Shown here one piece after another: positions 7,653-16,859 of a stretch of 64,000 nucleotides of DNA; within the stretch, counting starts at the first letter, position 1; every line of letters starts with the position of its first letter. The stretch covers positions 1 through 64,000 of the forward strand of contig JAVHVE010000065.1 in the NCBI GenBank assembly GCA_032160705.1. Direction: 5' to 3'. The translations under genes were made by a program, and so were the position numbers. The notes beneath the pieces were generated by a model. The model was not told the origin of the DNA, did not search any database, and saw only the letters and a program-made list of their open reading frames with translations. Origin of the DNA: QHXM01 sp032160705 (GTDB lineage: Bacteria > Acidobacteriota > Blastocatellia > Pyrinomonadales > Pyrinomonadaceae).

Positions 7653-10600
7653 TCAAACGATGTTCTTTCTCAGATACTCCAGAGCCTTCTCCCCAAAGTC
7701 AGAGCTTGAGCTTGACTTTAGATTATCTTCAACGCGCGTTTTGAACTCATCCAGACTGTGGAAGGTATTTCGGTCGTCAATCTCGATAGACTTGGGTGCT
7801 TTACAAAGCGCGTCAACGATGTGCGAGCCGAGCGCCCGATAGCTCTCGAATTGAGATTCGCTGAACCACTGGTCGCCGATGAATTCCTGCGGGAAAGAAC
7901 TCTGGCTCGCGTAGTTCAGAATGTCGCGCGCCTCAGTTCCGGTGAGAGTCGGCTTAATCAGAATCACTGTGCCGTCCATGGTTTCCGAGTTGCCGCCGTC
8001 AATGCAGTGGTATTTGATCGTCCCGAGAGCGGCATAGAAGCCTTTTTTATCGCGGGACGGCTTGGTGATCGTAAAATCCTTGAAATCAACGGGAATACCT
8101 AAATCAATTCTGATCTTACGCAGCGATTGACCCAGCGATTCAAAAGCATATTGCGCGTCCGAAGTCGCATCTCCGATGACGATCAAACGGCAGCGGCGCA
8201 GCACCATTTCGTAAAGCCCGAAATTCTCGAAGTGCCCGCCATCGGAAAGATAAACGTAGGCCGATTCGTCGTTAGTCATTCCTAATGCTTCCTGAATAAT
8301 CGGTTGGGCTGACTGGCGCGGTGAGTCCAAATCGTAGGTTCGCTTCCTCTTGCTCTCGCCTGCCCGACCGGAATTGCCAAGCCACCAGCCGAAGCGCACG
8401 TTAAAGAGAGTCATCAGAAATCTGATGACGGGCGAAGACTGCATGTAGCCCATGTTGGGACTGACGAAAGCCCCGGAGATCGCGATGGAAGTTCCAAGAG
8501 AAATGCCCTGCCTTCCGGCGGCATCACGGCTCTTCTTCCCCCCTCCGTATGAATCCGACCGGCGATACCCTAGATGGTAATTACCGCAATGCAGCGGGGA
8601 AGCGGTGAAGGACTCAGCCTTTCTCTCCTGCCACGCGAGTTTTTCGCCGCCAACGAGATTCAGCGCGAAGTTCAGGACGTGCAGCAGTCTTCCGGGCGCG
8701 GGCGGCCTCAACTGGTACATCCGTAGATCGTCATTTCGGTCGAACCCTGTGAAGTGGTTCGGACGGCGGTACGGATTCGAAGCCCCGAGGTAAGCGCGGA
8801 TGATGCGGTTACGCCAGAGATAATGAAGCGAGAACTTGTTGGTGTTGATGAAGCGTCCGAACAACCAGCCGAGAACGAGCAGAATCCCTACCAGAAGCCA
8901 CACTAACCAGTTGGGCGATTGTTCAATGATGGCTAAGTGCTCGCTCGGCTGCCACCGGGAGGCTGGCGAGGTCATCCCGTTATACATGGCCACCAGCAAT
9001 ACGTTCGCCAGGAGCGCGAGCAAGATGATGATGAAGAGCATGAAAACCGCCGCCGCGATGTTGATTGCGATCCCGATGAGAGTTGCGAGGATGCCGGGTT
9101 TCTTTATCTCCTGATCATTGGCCGGAGCTTTCGCGCTGAAGCCGCTGTAGAGGGTAATCACGCCCGAGATGATGCCGCCGAGCGCAGTCAACACTTCCTT
9201 CGAAAAGATATTCCCCCGCGATAATTGTTCCGGCAGAGCACCGAGCAGCTTGATTAATAATGCCGGCCCGTAAATTACCAGCACGCTGATGGCGCTCCAG
9301 CCAATCATCACAATAAAAACCCACGCGCCTGCGCGCGCCCACCACTCCTGATCTTCATCATCAGTATAATTGCTGGTCAGTCCGGCGAGCAGAAGACCTG
9401 TGAATGATAAGAGAGCCAGGATGACAGGGACGGCAAAGCAAGCGTAGAACAAAGTGATTTCCGGCGCGGTGTTCATGTCCGCCCATGCCATGGCTGTTTT
9501 CCGCATCAACCATGCGATGGCGAATTGAACAACTAAAATCAATGCCGTCGCTATAGAAAAGTGGATGACAAGATTGCGCGGCGTGGCGGTTCTTCTGCGA
9601 ACGTTATATTGATACATCGCGCAGACGAACCAGGGCACGGAAATAATCGCGCATTGATAAAGCACGAAGTTGAAGAGTGAGTACGAAGCGTTCCCTTGCG
9701 CAGTGCGCAGCACATAGGTCGCCAGCGCCATCGCGGCAAGTGTCAGCGGCAGGAGACAAAACAGCGCGAAATCTTTCTGCGTGCTGTTGCGCAGCCGCGT
9801 GCTCGGAAGATTGAGGCCGATATACAGAAGCGCGCCCATCCCCATCAGGAATCCGATGACGATACTCCAGGCTTCAACCACACCCGCCGGGCTGATCTTT
9901 ACTTCGGAGAAATAAGAGATAGAAGCCACCCACAGCCTGGGAAACATCAAGACCAGCATCAGCACAGGCACGAAGACCAGCCAGTTCAAAAATATGTTCC
10001 GCAGCAGTGTGGCCACCAGCGTCCAGGTGTCGGCGCTAAAGAGCCCCAGCTTGGGACTGAGGAAGTTGCTGTAGCTGCGTAGCCAGGCGAGCGCTTCGGG
10101 CTCCGGCTCAAGCGGCTTTGCCCCAGGCGTTGTCTGCATCTTTCTATCAAGCGGTGGCTCAGGCTCTGGCCGATCTTCTGCCTCGGACTTTGATGATGGG
10201 TCTTCTCCCCTGCCCAGTTCTTTCATCACGCCTGATATGCCTTCAGGATGCCGCTTAATCCAGGCGGTCAGCCACCCGCCGGAGAATCCGCCGCCCGAAA
10301 CGGTCGAAAGGTAATGAAACTGTTCCAGCAGCCCGTGTCGCGCAAGACCCTGCAAGAGGCCGAGGTTGAAAGTGGCGCTGCGGATACCGCCGCCCGAGAG
10401 ACAGACAGCCGAGTGCTTCGGATTCGCTTGATGAATCTCCCTGTAATAATCCCTCGTGATGCTCTGGTCAACGCCCTCTATTTCGTCAGGGTAAGTTTCT
10501 TCAAGCAGCCAGCGATTCAACTGCCGCAACTGCGCACCGCTGAGATGATCGCTTTCCAAGTCAGGAAGGTTGGCCTCGCCCCGGACACGCCGAACGACAG

Positions 10601-11033
10601 CTTTATCGTAAAGTTCATTAAACTGAGGGTCAGTTATGAGCTTGTTAAGAGCGATCACCATACTCGTTTGGAGAGCATCGGAAGGAGATATGCTGCCGGC
10701 AGGGCTTTCCAATTCGTTCAGGTAGCTTTCTAATTCGCCCGGAGAAATTTCCTCCAACTCTGTGCGTAGGCGTTTTGAGACAGGGTCAGCGGGGTCGCGC
10801 AGCCTGAGAGCCAACTTAATCGGGTGTTCCAACTGTCCGGGCTGAACCGACCAGTTGTGCGTTAGGTCGAGGGTCCTATTGTTGAGTAATTCATACTCCT
10901 CTTTGAGCACCTGCCAGAGGCGAAGACGCGGGCTCTCCGGCAGCAAAGCCCCGGCTGTGGTCGCCACCTTGGGGGCGGGTTGTGGGATTGTCCGAGAATT
11001 CGCTGGGGGTCGGGGGGGGCTATCCGTTGACAT
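7653..11033 (-). CDS. giant patatin-like phospholipase with polytopic membrane insert (paralogue 2)
   Basis: 1126 residues, first gene of the pair. After a proline-rich N-terminus (1-35) and a helical region, the patatin motifs appear: CLSGGGIRSATFNLG (211-225), nucleophile motif TVSGGGF with Ser246, and SDGGHFENFGLYE with Asp931. Between nucleophile and Asp, about residues 310-730 hold some ten hydrophobic helices. The whole layout matches the downstream gene, so they are tandem duplicates that have diverged; conserved blocks include GMTNDESAYVYLSDGG, IRKIRIDLGIP-type and FIGDQWFSESQFESYRALGSH. ATG 11033 is chosen because GGAG lies six bases upstream; a TTG at 11045 overlaps the ribosome site. 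Confidence 0.85.
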   Translation of the reverse strand: MSTDSPPRPPANSRTIPQPAPKVATTAGALLPESPRLRLWQVLKEEYELLNNRTLDLTHNWSVQPGQLEHPIKLALRLRDPADPVSKRLRTELEEISPGELESYLNELESPAGSISPSDALQTSMVIALNKLITDPQFNELYDKAVVRRVRGEANLPDLESDHLSGAQLRQLNRWLLEETYPDEIEGVDQSITRDYYREIHQANPKHSAVCLSGGGIRSATFNLGLLQGLARHGLLEQFHYLSTVSGGGFSGGWLTAWIKRHPEGISGVMKELGRGEDPSSKSEAEDRPEPEPPLDRKMQTTPGAKPLEPEPEALAWLRSYSNFLSPKLGLFSADTWTLVATLLRNIFLNWLVFVPVLMLVLMFPRLWVASISYFSEVKISPAGVVEAWSIVIGFLMGMGALLYIGLNLPSTRLRNSTQKDFALFCLLPLTLAAMALATYVLRTAQGNASYSLFNFVLYQCAIISVPWFVCAMYQYNVRRRTATPRNLVIHFSIATALILVVQFAIAWLMRKTAMAWADMNTAPEITLFYACFAVPVILALLSFTGLLLAGLTSNYTDDEDQEWWARAGAWVFIVMIGWSAISVLVIYGPALLIKLLGALPEQLSRGNIFSKEVLTALGGIISGVITLYSGFSAKAPANDQEIKKPGILATLIGIAINIAAAVFMLFIIILLALLANVLLVAMYNGMTSPASRWQPSEHLAIIEQSPNWLVWLLVGILLVLGWLFGRFINTNKFSLHYLWRNRIIRAYLGASNPYRRPNHFTGFDRNDDLRMYQLRPPAPGRLLHVLNFALNLVGGEKLAWQERKAESFTASPLHCGNYHLGYRRSDSYGGGKKSRDAAGRQGISLGTSIAISGAFVSPNMGYMQSSPVIRFLMTLFNVRFGWWLGNSGRAGESKRKRTYDLDSPRQSAQPIIQEALGMTNDESAYVYLSDGGHFENFGLYEMVLRRCRLIVIGDATSDAQYAFESLGQSLRKIRIDLGIPVDFKDFTITKPSRDKKGFYAALGTIKYHCIDGGNSETMDGTVILIKPTLTGTEARDILNYASQSSFPQEFIGDQWFSESQFESYRALGSHIVDALCKAPKSIEIDDRNTFHSLDEFKTRVEDNLKSSSSSDFGEKALEYLRKNIV

Positions 11034-11902
11034 GCTGTGCTCCAAATTTCAAGTTAAGTTCTGTCGGTGCAATGGCTGCTGTACGTTTACATCGTCTAAG
11101 AAGAAGTGCATGACGAGATTGTCAGGGACAAGTAGCATCCTGCTGAAAGTGCGGTTTACTCTTACTTTAAGTTACTACTGCCGGGTGCAAAGGATACTAA
11201 TTGAATAAATCCAATGCTCATCTCGCCTTCCCTGAGGATGAGCATTGGATTTATCCCATTGAGACTTCATTGAGCCAGGCGTTTACTTCCCGCCTGAAGA
11301 CTCCGAAGTTTACTGTCAACGCCTGGGACACGCTGTCGTGCGGCAATTTCGGCGGCAAAGAGCATTGGCTCTTTGAGCCGGTCATGTGTTTTGAAAGGAG
11401 CAGTTTGCTAAAGACGAAGCGCCTGGGCTTGACTTCTACTTACACCGGAGAATCGGGATAAGCTCTCTCCGGTTTAAGAGAGCAACATGCGAGATAAAGA
11501 CCAGATCAACACAGTCTTGATGAAATTGCTTAGGTTTGACTGTCCAGTAAGGCCCAAGCCAGCCAAAGGTAAAAAGGTCGTGTACCGCAGACGAGTGAGT
11601 GATTGAGCCTTGTCAGACGAGCCGGTACGTGTGTGTCGAACGCATGCACAATAATCCTGACAAGCGAGGTTGTCAACAGATTTTTATCTTGGGGCGATGA
11701 TTCAAGGTGTGGGGATAATTGCACTTCTTTAACTTGCAAAACATTCTTCAGTGCGGTCGAATAAATGCCCCGTCAAAGAGGAAAAGCTCCTGCCGGGCGC
11801 GAGTCCCTCCGGCCTTCTTCCTCCAGCGACCATTCGAGGATCAAAATCGCTCCGAAAAAATTGTTCTCAAACATTTAAGAGCGGCGATTCAAACGGGCGT
11901 CG
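11034..11902. other. long gene-poor spacer upstream of the aldolase gene
   Basis: About 870 bases between divergent genes. A frame of 86 codons from TTG 11201 runs through a large inverted repeat and matches no family I know, so I do not call it. Besides the strong inverted repeat at 11205-11254, two small stem-loops are visible: 11357-11363 with 11368-11374, and 11462-11468 with 11477-11483. The 3' end carries the promoter listed separately. Confidence 0.5.
11205..11254. repeat. perfect 18-bp inverted repeat
   Basis: Arms ATAAATCCAATGCTCATC (11205-11222) and its exact complement (11237-11254) flank a 14-base loop. It lies about 170 bases upstream of the patatin-like genes, in a gene-poor spacer. 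There is no clear T-run, so it is not a convincing terminator. It could be a mobile-element remnant or a protein-binding site. Confidence 0.7.
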
Positions 11903-11932
11903 TTGCATGGCCGTGAAATCGGTCGCTATAAT
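11903..11932 (+). promoter_or_regulatory. sigma70-type promoter for the dapA-like/bshC genes
   Basis: TTGCAT (11903-11908) is followed after 18 bases by a perfect TATAAT (11927-11932). Transcription would begin near 11939. This excludes the ATG at 11903 as start of the aldolase gene because it would lie inside the -35 box. Confidence 0.65.
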
Positions 11933-11995
11933 GCTCCAGGTTTGAAACACGACACGAAAATAGACGGTCACAGTTCTTCGCCGGTCAAAAACCTG

Positions 11996-12937
11996 TTGAA
12001 GAAGCTGAACGGTGTCCTGCTGCCGTTTCCCACACCTTTTGATGAACAGGGTCGCATCGGTACGCCTGCCTTGCGCGCAAGCATTGAGCGCTGGAACGGT
12101 ACGGGTATTACAGGTCACGTCGCCCTCGGCTCGACTGGCGAGCGTGTCCACCTGGAGGAACGTGAGTGCTTCGAGGTAATTGAAATCGCCCGCGCCAGTG
12201 TGCCTGAGCAAATGGCCTTTGTTGTGGGCGCAGGACAGCAGGGCACGCGGGCGACTGTTGATGAAGTGCGCCGCATAGCCCAGGCGGGCGCAGATGCTGT
12301 GCTGGTTATCACGCCCCATTTTTACCGGGCGGAAATGACGCAAGATGCTTTCGTCAATCATTACAGGGCGGTGGCGGATGCTTCGCCAGTGCCGCTGTTG
12401 CTGTACAATGCGTCGCCGTTCACGAATATCTCGCTCGCGCCGGAGACTATCGCGCGCCTGAGCGAGCATGAGAACATCATCGGGGTGAAGGATAGCTCCG
12501 GCGACGTTTTGAATCTGGCGGAGACCGTCAGGCTCGTGCCGGATGATTTCGCGGTGCTGACGGGCAGCGGGTCAGCACTCTATCCGGCTCTGTGCGTCGG
12601 AGCACGTGGCGCTATCTTAGCGGTCGGGTGCATTGCTCCGCATCTGGCGGTCGCAATCTATGAAGCGTTTTTAGCCGGTGAACATGAACAGGCGCGTGAG
12701 ATGCAACAAAGGTTGACGAGGCTCACGCGCGGAATTACAGGGCGTTACGGCATTAGCGGATTGAAGGCTGCGCTTGATATGCTTGGATACGCGGGAGGGC
12801 GGGTGCGCGCTCCGCTTCCGTGTGTGAATGACGAGGCGCGGCGTGAGATCGCAAAGGTTCTAAAAGAGTCGGGGCTACCGAGTGATGAAGCGGGCGATGA
12901 TGTCTATCGCCTTCAGGCAGGAGCGTCCATCAAGTGA
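11996..12937 (+). CDS. dihydrodipicolinate synthase/N-acetylneuraminate lyase family aldolase
   Basis: About 313 residues of a class I aldolase TIM barrel. Visible family motifs: PFPTPFDE at the N-terminus, GSTGE (45-49, the substrate carboxylate loop), LLLYNAS with the proton-relay Tyr137, and IIGVKDSSGD with the Schiff-base Lys165. The family condenses or cleaves pyruvate with an aldehyde; members include DapA, 4-hydroxy-2-oxoglutarate aldolase and sugar-acid aldolases, and the sequence alone does not decide which. The start is uncertain: TTG 11996 gives the usual family N-terminus; TTG 11942 would be nearly leaderless given the promoter. The last bases overlap the bshC start (GTGA), indicating translational coupling. 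Confidence 0.8.
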   Translation: MKKLNGVLLPFPTPFDEQGRIGTPALRASIERWNGTGITGHVALGSTGERVHLEERECFEVIEIARASVPEQMAFVVGAGQQGTRATVDEVRRIAQAGADAVLVITPHFYRAEMTQDAFVNHYRAVADASPVPLLLYNASPFTNISLAPETIARLSEHENIIGVKDSSGDVLNLAETVRLVPDDFAVLTGSGSALYPALCVGARGAILAVGCIAPHLAVAIYEAFLAGEHEQAREMQQRLTRLTRGITGRYGISGLKAALDMLGYAGGRVRAPLPCVNDEARREIAKVLKESGLPSDEAGDDVYRLQAGASIK

Positions 12938-14619
12938 GCACTACGGAAACCGCATGTTACAGCACGCCGGAAGAAGCGGGCTTGCGCGTCGAGACTTTAT
13001 CGTTCGAGCGCATTCCGCAGCAATCCCGTCTCTTCCTGGATTACGTGCGTGACCCCGTCGCGCTCCGCCGCTTCTATCCATCAGCCGTGCGCTTTCATCA
13101 TGAGCTGGCCGCACGCGCGCCGGAAGTTCTGGCCGCGCACCGGACAGATCGACGAGAATTGTGCGATGCGCTCGAAGCGATGAACCGCAACTGGGGCGCG
13201 AGTGATGAAACTCTCGCTAACATTTCATCTTTGCGCGAGGCTGATTGTTTGGCGGTCGTCTCAGGCCAGCAGGCAGGACTCTTCACAGGCCCGCTCTACA
13301 CCATCTACAAAGCTCTCTCAGCCGTGAAACTCGCAGGATGTTTGATGCAGCGCGGCACAAAAGCTGTGCCCGTCTTCTGGATTGCTACCGAAGATCACGA
13401 TTTCCCCGAAGTCGCTACGGCAGAATTCATCGGCTGCGATTGCCGCCTGGCGAGCGTCAGCGTTCCGCAGGAGATGCACGCCGAAGGGTCGCCCGTCGGC
13501 AGCGTTCGTCTTGATGCTTCCATCAACGAGACGATCAAGCGCCTGCTGGACGTGTTGCCGACGACGGAATTCATCCCCGAAGTTGAAAATCTCCTGCGCG
13601 AGACGTGGACTGAAGGCAGAGGCTACGGCGAAGCCTTCGCGCGGATGATGACGCGGCTCATTGGTCGCTACGGTTTGATTCTGCTCGACCCGCTCGACGC
13701 GAAATTAAAAGAACTCGCCGCGCCGCTTTACGCGGAGGCCGTCGAGCGCGCGCCGGAAATCGCAACTGCGCTCGTCGCGCGCAGCCGCGAACTGGAAGAG
13801 GCTGGCTATCACGCGCAGGTGGCCACTTCGGAAAACGCCTTTCCGCTCTTTCTTCATACGGGAGATGGAGCGCGCCATGCAGTCACACGCGCTGTTGATG
13901 GCCGCTACAAAGTGAAGGACTCGCGCGAGGAATTTACGGCAGAGGAATTGACGGAACTGGCTCGGCGCGAGCCGCAGCAGTTTAGTCCGAACGTGACGCT
14001 GCGCGCCGTCGTTCAGGATTATCTCCTGCCGACGGTGGCTTACCTTGGCGGCGCAGCCGAAATCGCCTACTTCGCGCAGACGGCTGAAGTTTACCGAATA
14101 CTTAATCGCCCCGTCACACCTATCTTGCCGCGCGCGAGCCTGACGATTGTCGAACGGCGCACATGGCGCACGCTCGAACGCTACGGCCTCTCCCTCTCTG
14201 ATCTTTTCGACGGTTTAGACGCTGTGCTGGGGCGCGTCGTCGAAGAGCATCTGGGCACGGAGACGGCGCAGACGTTCAACCGGACGGAGGAGTCAATCAA
14301 TCGAGAGTTGGATGGGCTGCAAGAACAACTGCGGAGCGTTGACCAGACGCTCGCCGAAGCCCTCGAAACCGGAAGGCGCAAGATCAACTATCAACTCGAA
14401 GGTTTGCGCACGCGTTTCCACCGCGCGCAGATGAGCCGCGACCGCGCCGCGCACCGCCAGCTCGAACGCGCCACAGCCGCGCTCTACCCGCACAAGACTT
14501 TGCAGGAGCGCCACATCAATGTCACCAGTCTCCTGGCGCGACACGGCTCTTACATCACCAACTGGATTTACGATGCAATCAATCTCGGCTCTTCCGATCA
14601 TCAGATAGTTTACCTGTGA
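12934..14619 (+). CDS. bshC: bacillithiol biosynthesis cysteine-adding enzyme BshC
   Basis: 561 residues, usual length for BshC. The N-terminal Rossmann-like core has the family signature VVSGQQAGLFTGPLYTIYKA, followed by AVPVFWIATEDHDFPEVA, a nucleotide-binding-like block. The C-terminal third (about 420-530) is a long charged coiled coil, as in BshC crystal structures. BshC is thought to add cysteine to glucosaminyl-malate, the last step of bacillithiol synthesis, in the cytoplasm. bshA and bshB are not in the window. GTG start at 12934 overlaps the stop of the aldolase gene by four bases. A G-rich palindrome follows immediately after the stop codon. Confidence 0.92.
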   Translation: MSTTETACYSTPEEAGLRVETLSFERIPQQSRLFLDYVRDPVALRRFYPSAVRFHHELAARAPEVLAAHRTDRRELCDALEAMNRNWGASDETLANISSLREADCLAVVSGQQAGLFTGPLYTIYKALSAVKLAGCLMQRGTKAVPVFWIATEDHDFPEVATAEFIGCDCRLASVSVPQEMHAEGSPVGSVRLDASINETIKRLLDVLPTTEFIPEVENLLRETWTEGRGYGEAFARMMTRLIGRYGLILLDPLDAKLKELAAPLYAEAVERAPEIATALVARSRELEEAGYHAQVATSENAFPLFLHTGDGARHAVTRAVDGRYKVKDSREEFTAEELTELARREPQQFSPNVTLRAVVQDYLLPTVAYLGGAAEIAYFAQTAEVYRILNRPVTPILPRASLTIVERRTWRTLERYGLSLSDLFDGLDAVLGRVVEEHLGTETAQTFNRTEESINRELDGLQEQLRSVDQTLAEALETGRRKINYQLEGLRTRFHRAQMSRDRAAHRQLERATAALYPHKTLQERHINVTSLLARHGSYITNWIYDAINLGSSDHQIVYL

Positions 14620-14697
14620 GGGGTTGGGGGATAGGGGTCAGGGGATGGCAAAAACCTGCTTTCCCCAACCCCTAACCCCCAGCCCCTAACCTCTGGC
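14620..14697. repeat. palindromic spacer repeat, GGGGTTA-word family, with G-quadruplex motifs on both strands
   Basis: The entire bshC-mutL gap is one imperfect palindrome. Left arm: four G-tracts at 14620-14623, 14626-14630, 14634-14637 and 14641-14644 with loops of 2-3 bases. Right arm: four C-tracts at 14663-14666, 14669-14672, 14676-14680 and 14683-14686. Each arm can form a quadruplex alone, or the two can pair as a hairpin. mutL starts two bases after it, with no Shine-Dalgarno sequence. Confidence 0.75.
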
Positions 14698-14698
14698 C

Positions 14699-16747
14699 AT
14701 GTCAAAAATCCGCGTCCTCTCCGATCAGTTAGCCAATCAGATTGCCGCCGGTGAAGTCGTCGAGCGGCCTGCTTCGGTGGCCAAGGAGTTGGTCGAAAAT
14801 GCGATTGATGCGGGCGCGCGTCGAATCACGGTTGACGTGGAGGCGGGCGGGCGCAGGCTGCTTCGCATCATGGACGATGGCGAGGGAATGACGCGCGATG
14901 ATGCGGTGCTCGCTTTCGAGCGTCATGCGACATCGAAGATCAAAAGCGCAGAAGATTTGGGCGCGATTGCCACGCTCGGCTTTCGCGGCGAAGCTCTCGC
15001 TTCGATTGCGTCCGTTGCGCGCGTCGAGCTGATTACGAAGACGGAAGACGATGCAGCCGCCACGCGCATCCTGATTGAAGGCGGGCGAATGCGCGACGTG
15101 AAAGATGCGGCGCATCCGAAGGGGACGACACTCACGGTGCGCGATCTCTTCTTCAACGTTCCGGCGCGGCGAAAATTCCTGCGCTCCGAAGCGACGGAGA
15201 GTTTTCACCTGACGAACCTGGTCACGCATTACGCGCTCGCCCACCCGGAGATTGCCTTCACGCTGACGAATAACGGGCGCGAAGTATTGCGCGCCGCTCC
15301 GGCCTCAGACTTGCGCGAGCGTGCTTATCAAATCTTCGGTGCGGAGTTTCTCGAAAACCTTTTGGAAGTCGGTGGAGGGCACAGTCAGGTGGCGCGCGTG
15401 CGAGGCTACGTTTCCGCTCCGCGCGAGCGGCGCACCTCGCGTGATGCGCAGTACCTTTTCATCAACGGGCGCTACGTGCGTGACCGCCTCATCGGGCGTG
15501 CGCTCTCTGATGGCTACCGCGCAATCCTCCCGCACGGAGTCTATCCGGCGGCTCTGTTGTTTTTGGAAATTCCGCTCGAAGAGGTGGATGTCAACGTTCA
15601 TCCGGCCAAAACCGAAGTGCGCTTTCGGCGCGCGGCTGCCGTCGCCGACGCAGTGCGCGAAGCTGTGCGCGGCGCTCTCGCCAGCGCAGGCTACGCTCGC
15701 CCCGTCGAGGCAGTGTATGAAACCGTCGTGCCGCAAGGGCGCGAGGATGCTTCAGAACAGAGGACAGCCGGAGGTGTTGACGAAACTTCATTCGCTGAGA
15801 GCAGCATTTCCGACATCACGCGCGAGATTGTGCCTCCGACGAGGCAGGGAAGCATTGAATTCGGTTTCGCGCAGCCGGAAGAGGAAGAACCGTTTCCGGT
15901 GGAGTGGAATCAGCCGTTGCCGTCGAAGGGAGAGACCGCGCGAGGATTAGACGCCATCCTGCGTCACGCGCAGGCTGCATCATCGGAAGCAGAGCCGGAC
16001 GCCGAGAGCGCGGGAACAGTCGTGCCCTTTAGACAGGACGTTGCTGAGAGAAGCTCGTCTGCCAGCAATCAGGAGCAGCAAGCTTCGCAGACCGTGCATT
16101 CGGAAATTGCGTTGCCACCGCTCGTCTCTGCCGCAAACCTCGTGCATGAAGTCGCGCTTGAAGCGATCTCGACCAACATTCGCCCGCTCGGCCAGTTGGA
16201 AGAGAGTTTTATCATTGCCACGGACGATGAAGGTCTACTCCTGATTGACCAGCACGTCGCGCATGAGCGCATCCTGTTTGACAAGTATCGCCATCTCGAA
16301 TCTTCGCGCTCGGCGGAGTCGCAGAATCTCTTAATGCCTGAGACCTTCGATCTCACGCCCGCGCAGGCCGCCGCGTTTGATACTATCGCCGAAGAGCTTG
16401 AAACTTACGGCTTTGGCTTGATGCGTTTGTCGGGAAGAACGGTAGCGATCAAAGCTGTGCCTGCGGATTTGCCAGCGGGTGAAGCGCGCAACATGCTGGC
16501 GGAGGTTTTGGAGACGGTTGATTCAGAAAAACGCGGGGGCGTGCGCGCCACGCTGAGAGACGAAATTGCGGCCTCGCTGGCGTGCCGCGCCGCCATCAAA
16601 ATCAACACGCCATTGGCCGCCGAGAAGATGCGCTGGCTGATTGACCGGCTGCTCCTGACATCTTCACCGACCACCTGCCCGCACGGGCGTCCCGTCATCC
16701 TCCGGCTCACGACCCGCGACATCGAAAAAGGTTTTCACAGAAGCTGA
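14699..16747 (+). CDS. mutL: DNA mismatch repair protein MutL
   Basis: 682 residues. The N-terminal GHKL ATPase domain shows QIAAGEVVERPASVAKELVE, DDGEGM, RHATSKI and GFRGEALASI. An acidic variable linker spans about residues 340-490. The C-terminal dimerisation domain has LLIDQHVAHERILFD, ACRAAIK and CPHGRP. These resemble the three metal-site motifs of endonuclease-type MutL (DQHA-x2-E-x4-E, ACK-x-AIK, CPHGRP), but the first has V for A and D for the last E. MutL couples MutS mismatch recognition to strand incision. It starts directly after a G-rich palindrome with no visible ribosome site. Confidence 0.95.
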   Translation: MSKIRVLSDQLANQIAAGEVVERPASVAKELVENAIDAGARRITVDVEAGGRRLLRIMDDGEGMTRDDAVLAFERHATSKIKSAEDLGAIATLGFRGEALASIASVARVELITKTEDDAAATRILIEGGRMRDVKDAAHPKGTTLTVRDLFFNVPARRKFLRSEATESFHLTNLVTHYALAHPEIAFTLTNNGREVLRAAPASDLRERAYQIFGAEFLENLLEVGGGHSQVARVRGYVSAPRERRTSRDAQYLFINGRYVRDRLIGRALSDGYRAILPHGVYPAALLFLEIPLEEVDVNVHPAKTEVRFRRAAAVADAVREAVRGALASAGYARPVEAVYETVVPQGREDASEQRTAGGVDETSFAESSISDITREIVPPTRQGSIEFGFAQPEEEEPFPVEWNQPLPSKGETARGLDAILRHAQAASSEAEPDAESAGTVVPFRQDVAERSSSASNQEQQASQTVHSEIALPPLVSAANLVHEVALEAISTNIRPLGQLEESFIIATDDEGLLLIDQHVAHERILFDKYRHLESSRSAESQNLLMPETFDLTPAQAAAFDTIAEELETYGFGLMRLSGRTVAIKAVPADLPAGEARNMLAEVLETVDSEKRGGVRATLRDEIAASLACRAAIKINTPLAAEKMRWLIDRLLLTSSPTTCPHGRPVILRLTTRDIEKGFHRS

Positions 16748-16761
16748 CGAAATCAAAGAAA

Positions 16762-16840
16762 CGATCCACGAAATCACACGAAACAACACTAAGAAGGAGA
16801 GTTGGTACTTTCGTGTTCTTTCGTGTGGTTTCGTGGATCG
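16762..16840. repeat. palindromic spacer repeat, CACGAAA-word family (copy 2)
   Basis: Arms CGATCCACGAAATCACACG... (16762-16788) and a right arm (16813-16840) that is its complement with only two mismatches over about 27 bases. It separates the convergent mutL and HAD genes, where it could end transcription from both sides. Confidence 0.8.
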
Positions 16841-16859
16841 TCCGCAGTCTTTGGTCGTT

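Noticed and set aside
11201..11461. 86-codon frame starting at TTG 11201
   Set aside because: It reads through a perfect 18-bp inverted repeat, has no ribosome site and no recognisable motif.
11903..11995. ATG 11903 as start of the aldolase gene
   Set aside because: It coincides with the -35 box of a good promoter, so it cannot be on the transcript.
14699..16747. TGA codons in other reading frames as further selenocysteine sites
   Set aside because: All other split frames checked in the window do not join two halves of a recognisable protein across a TGA.
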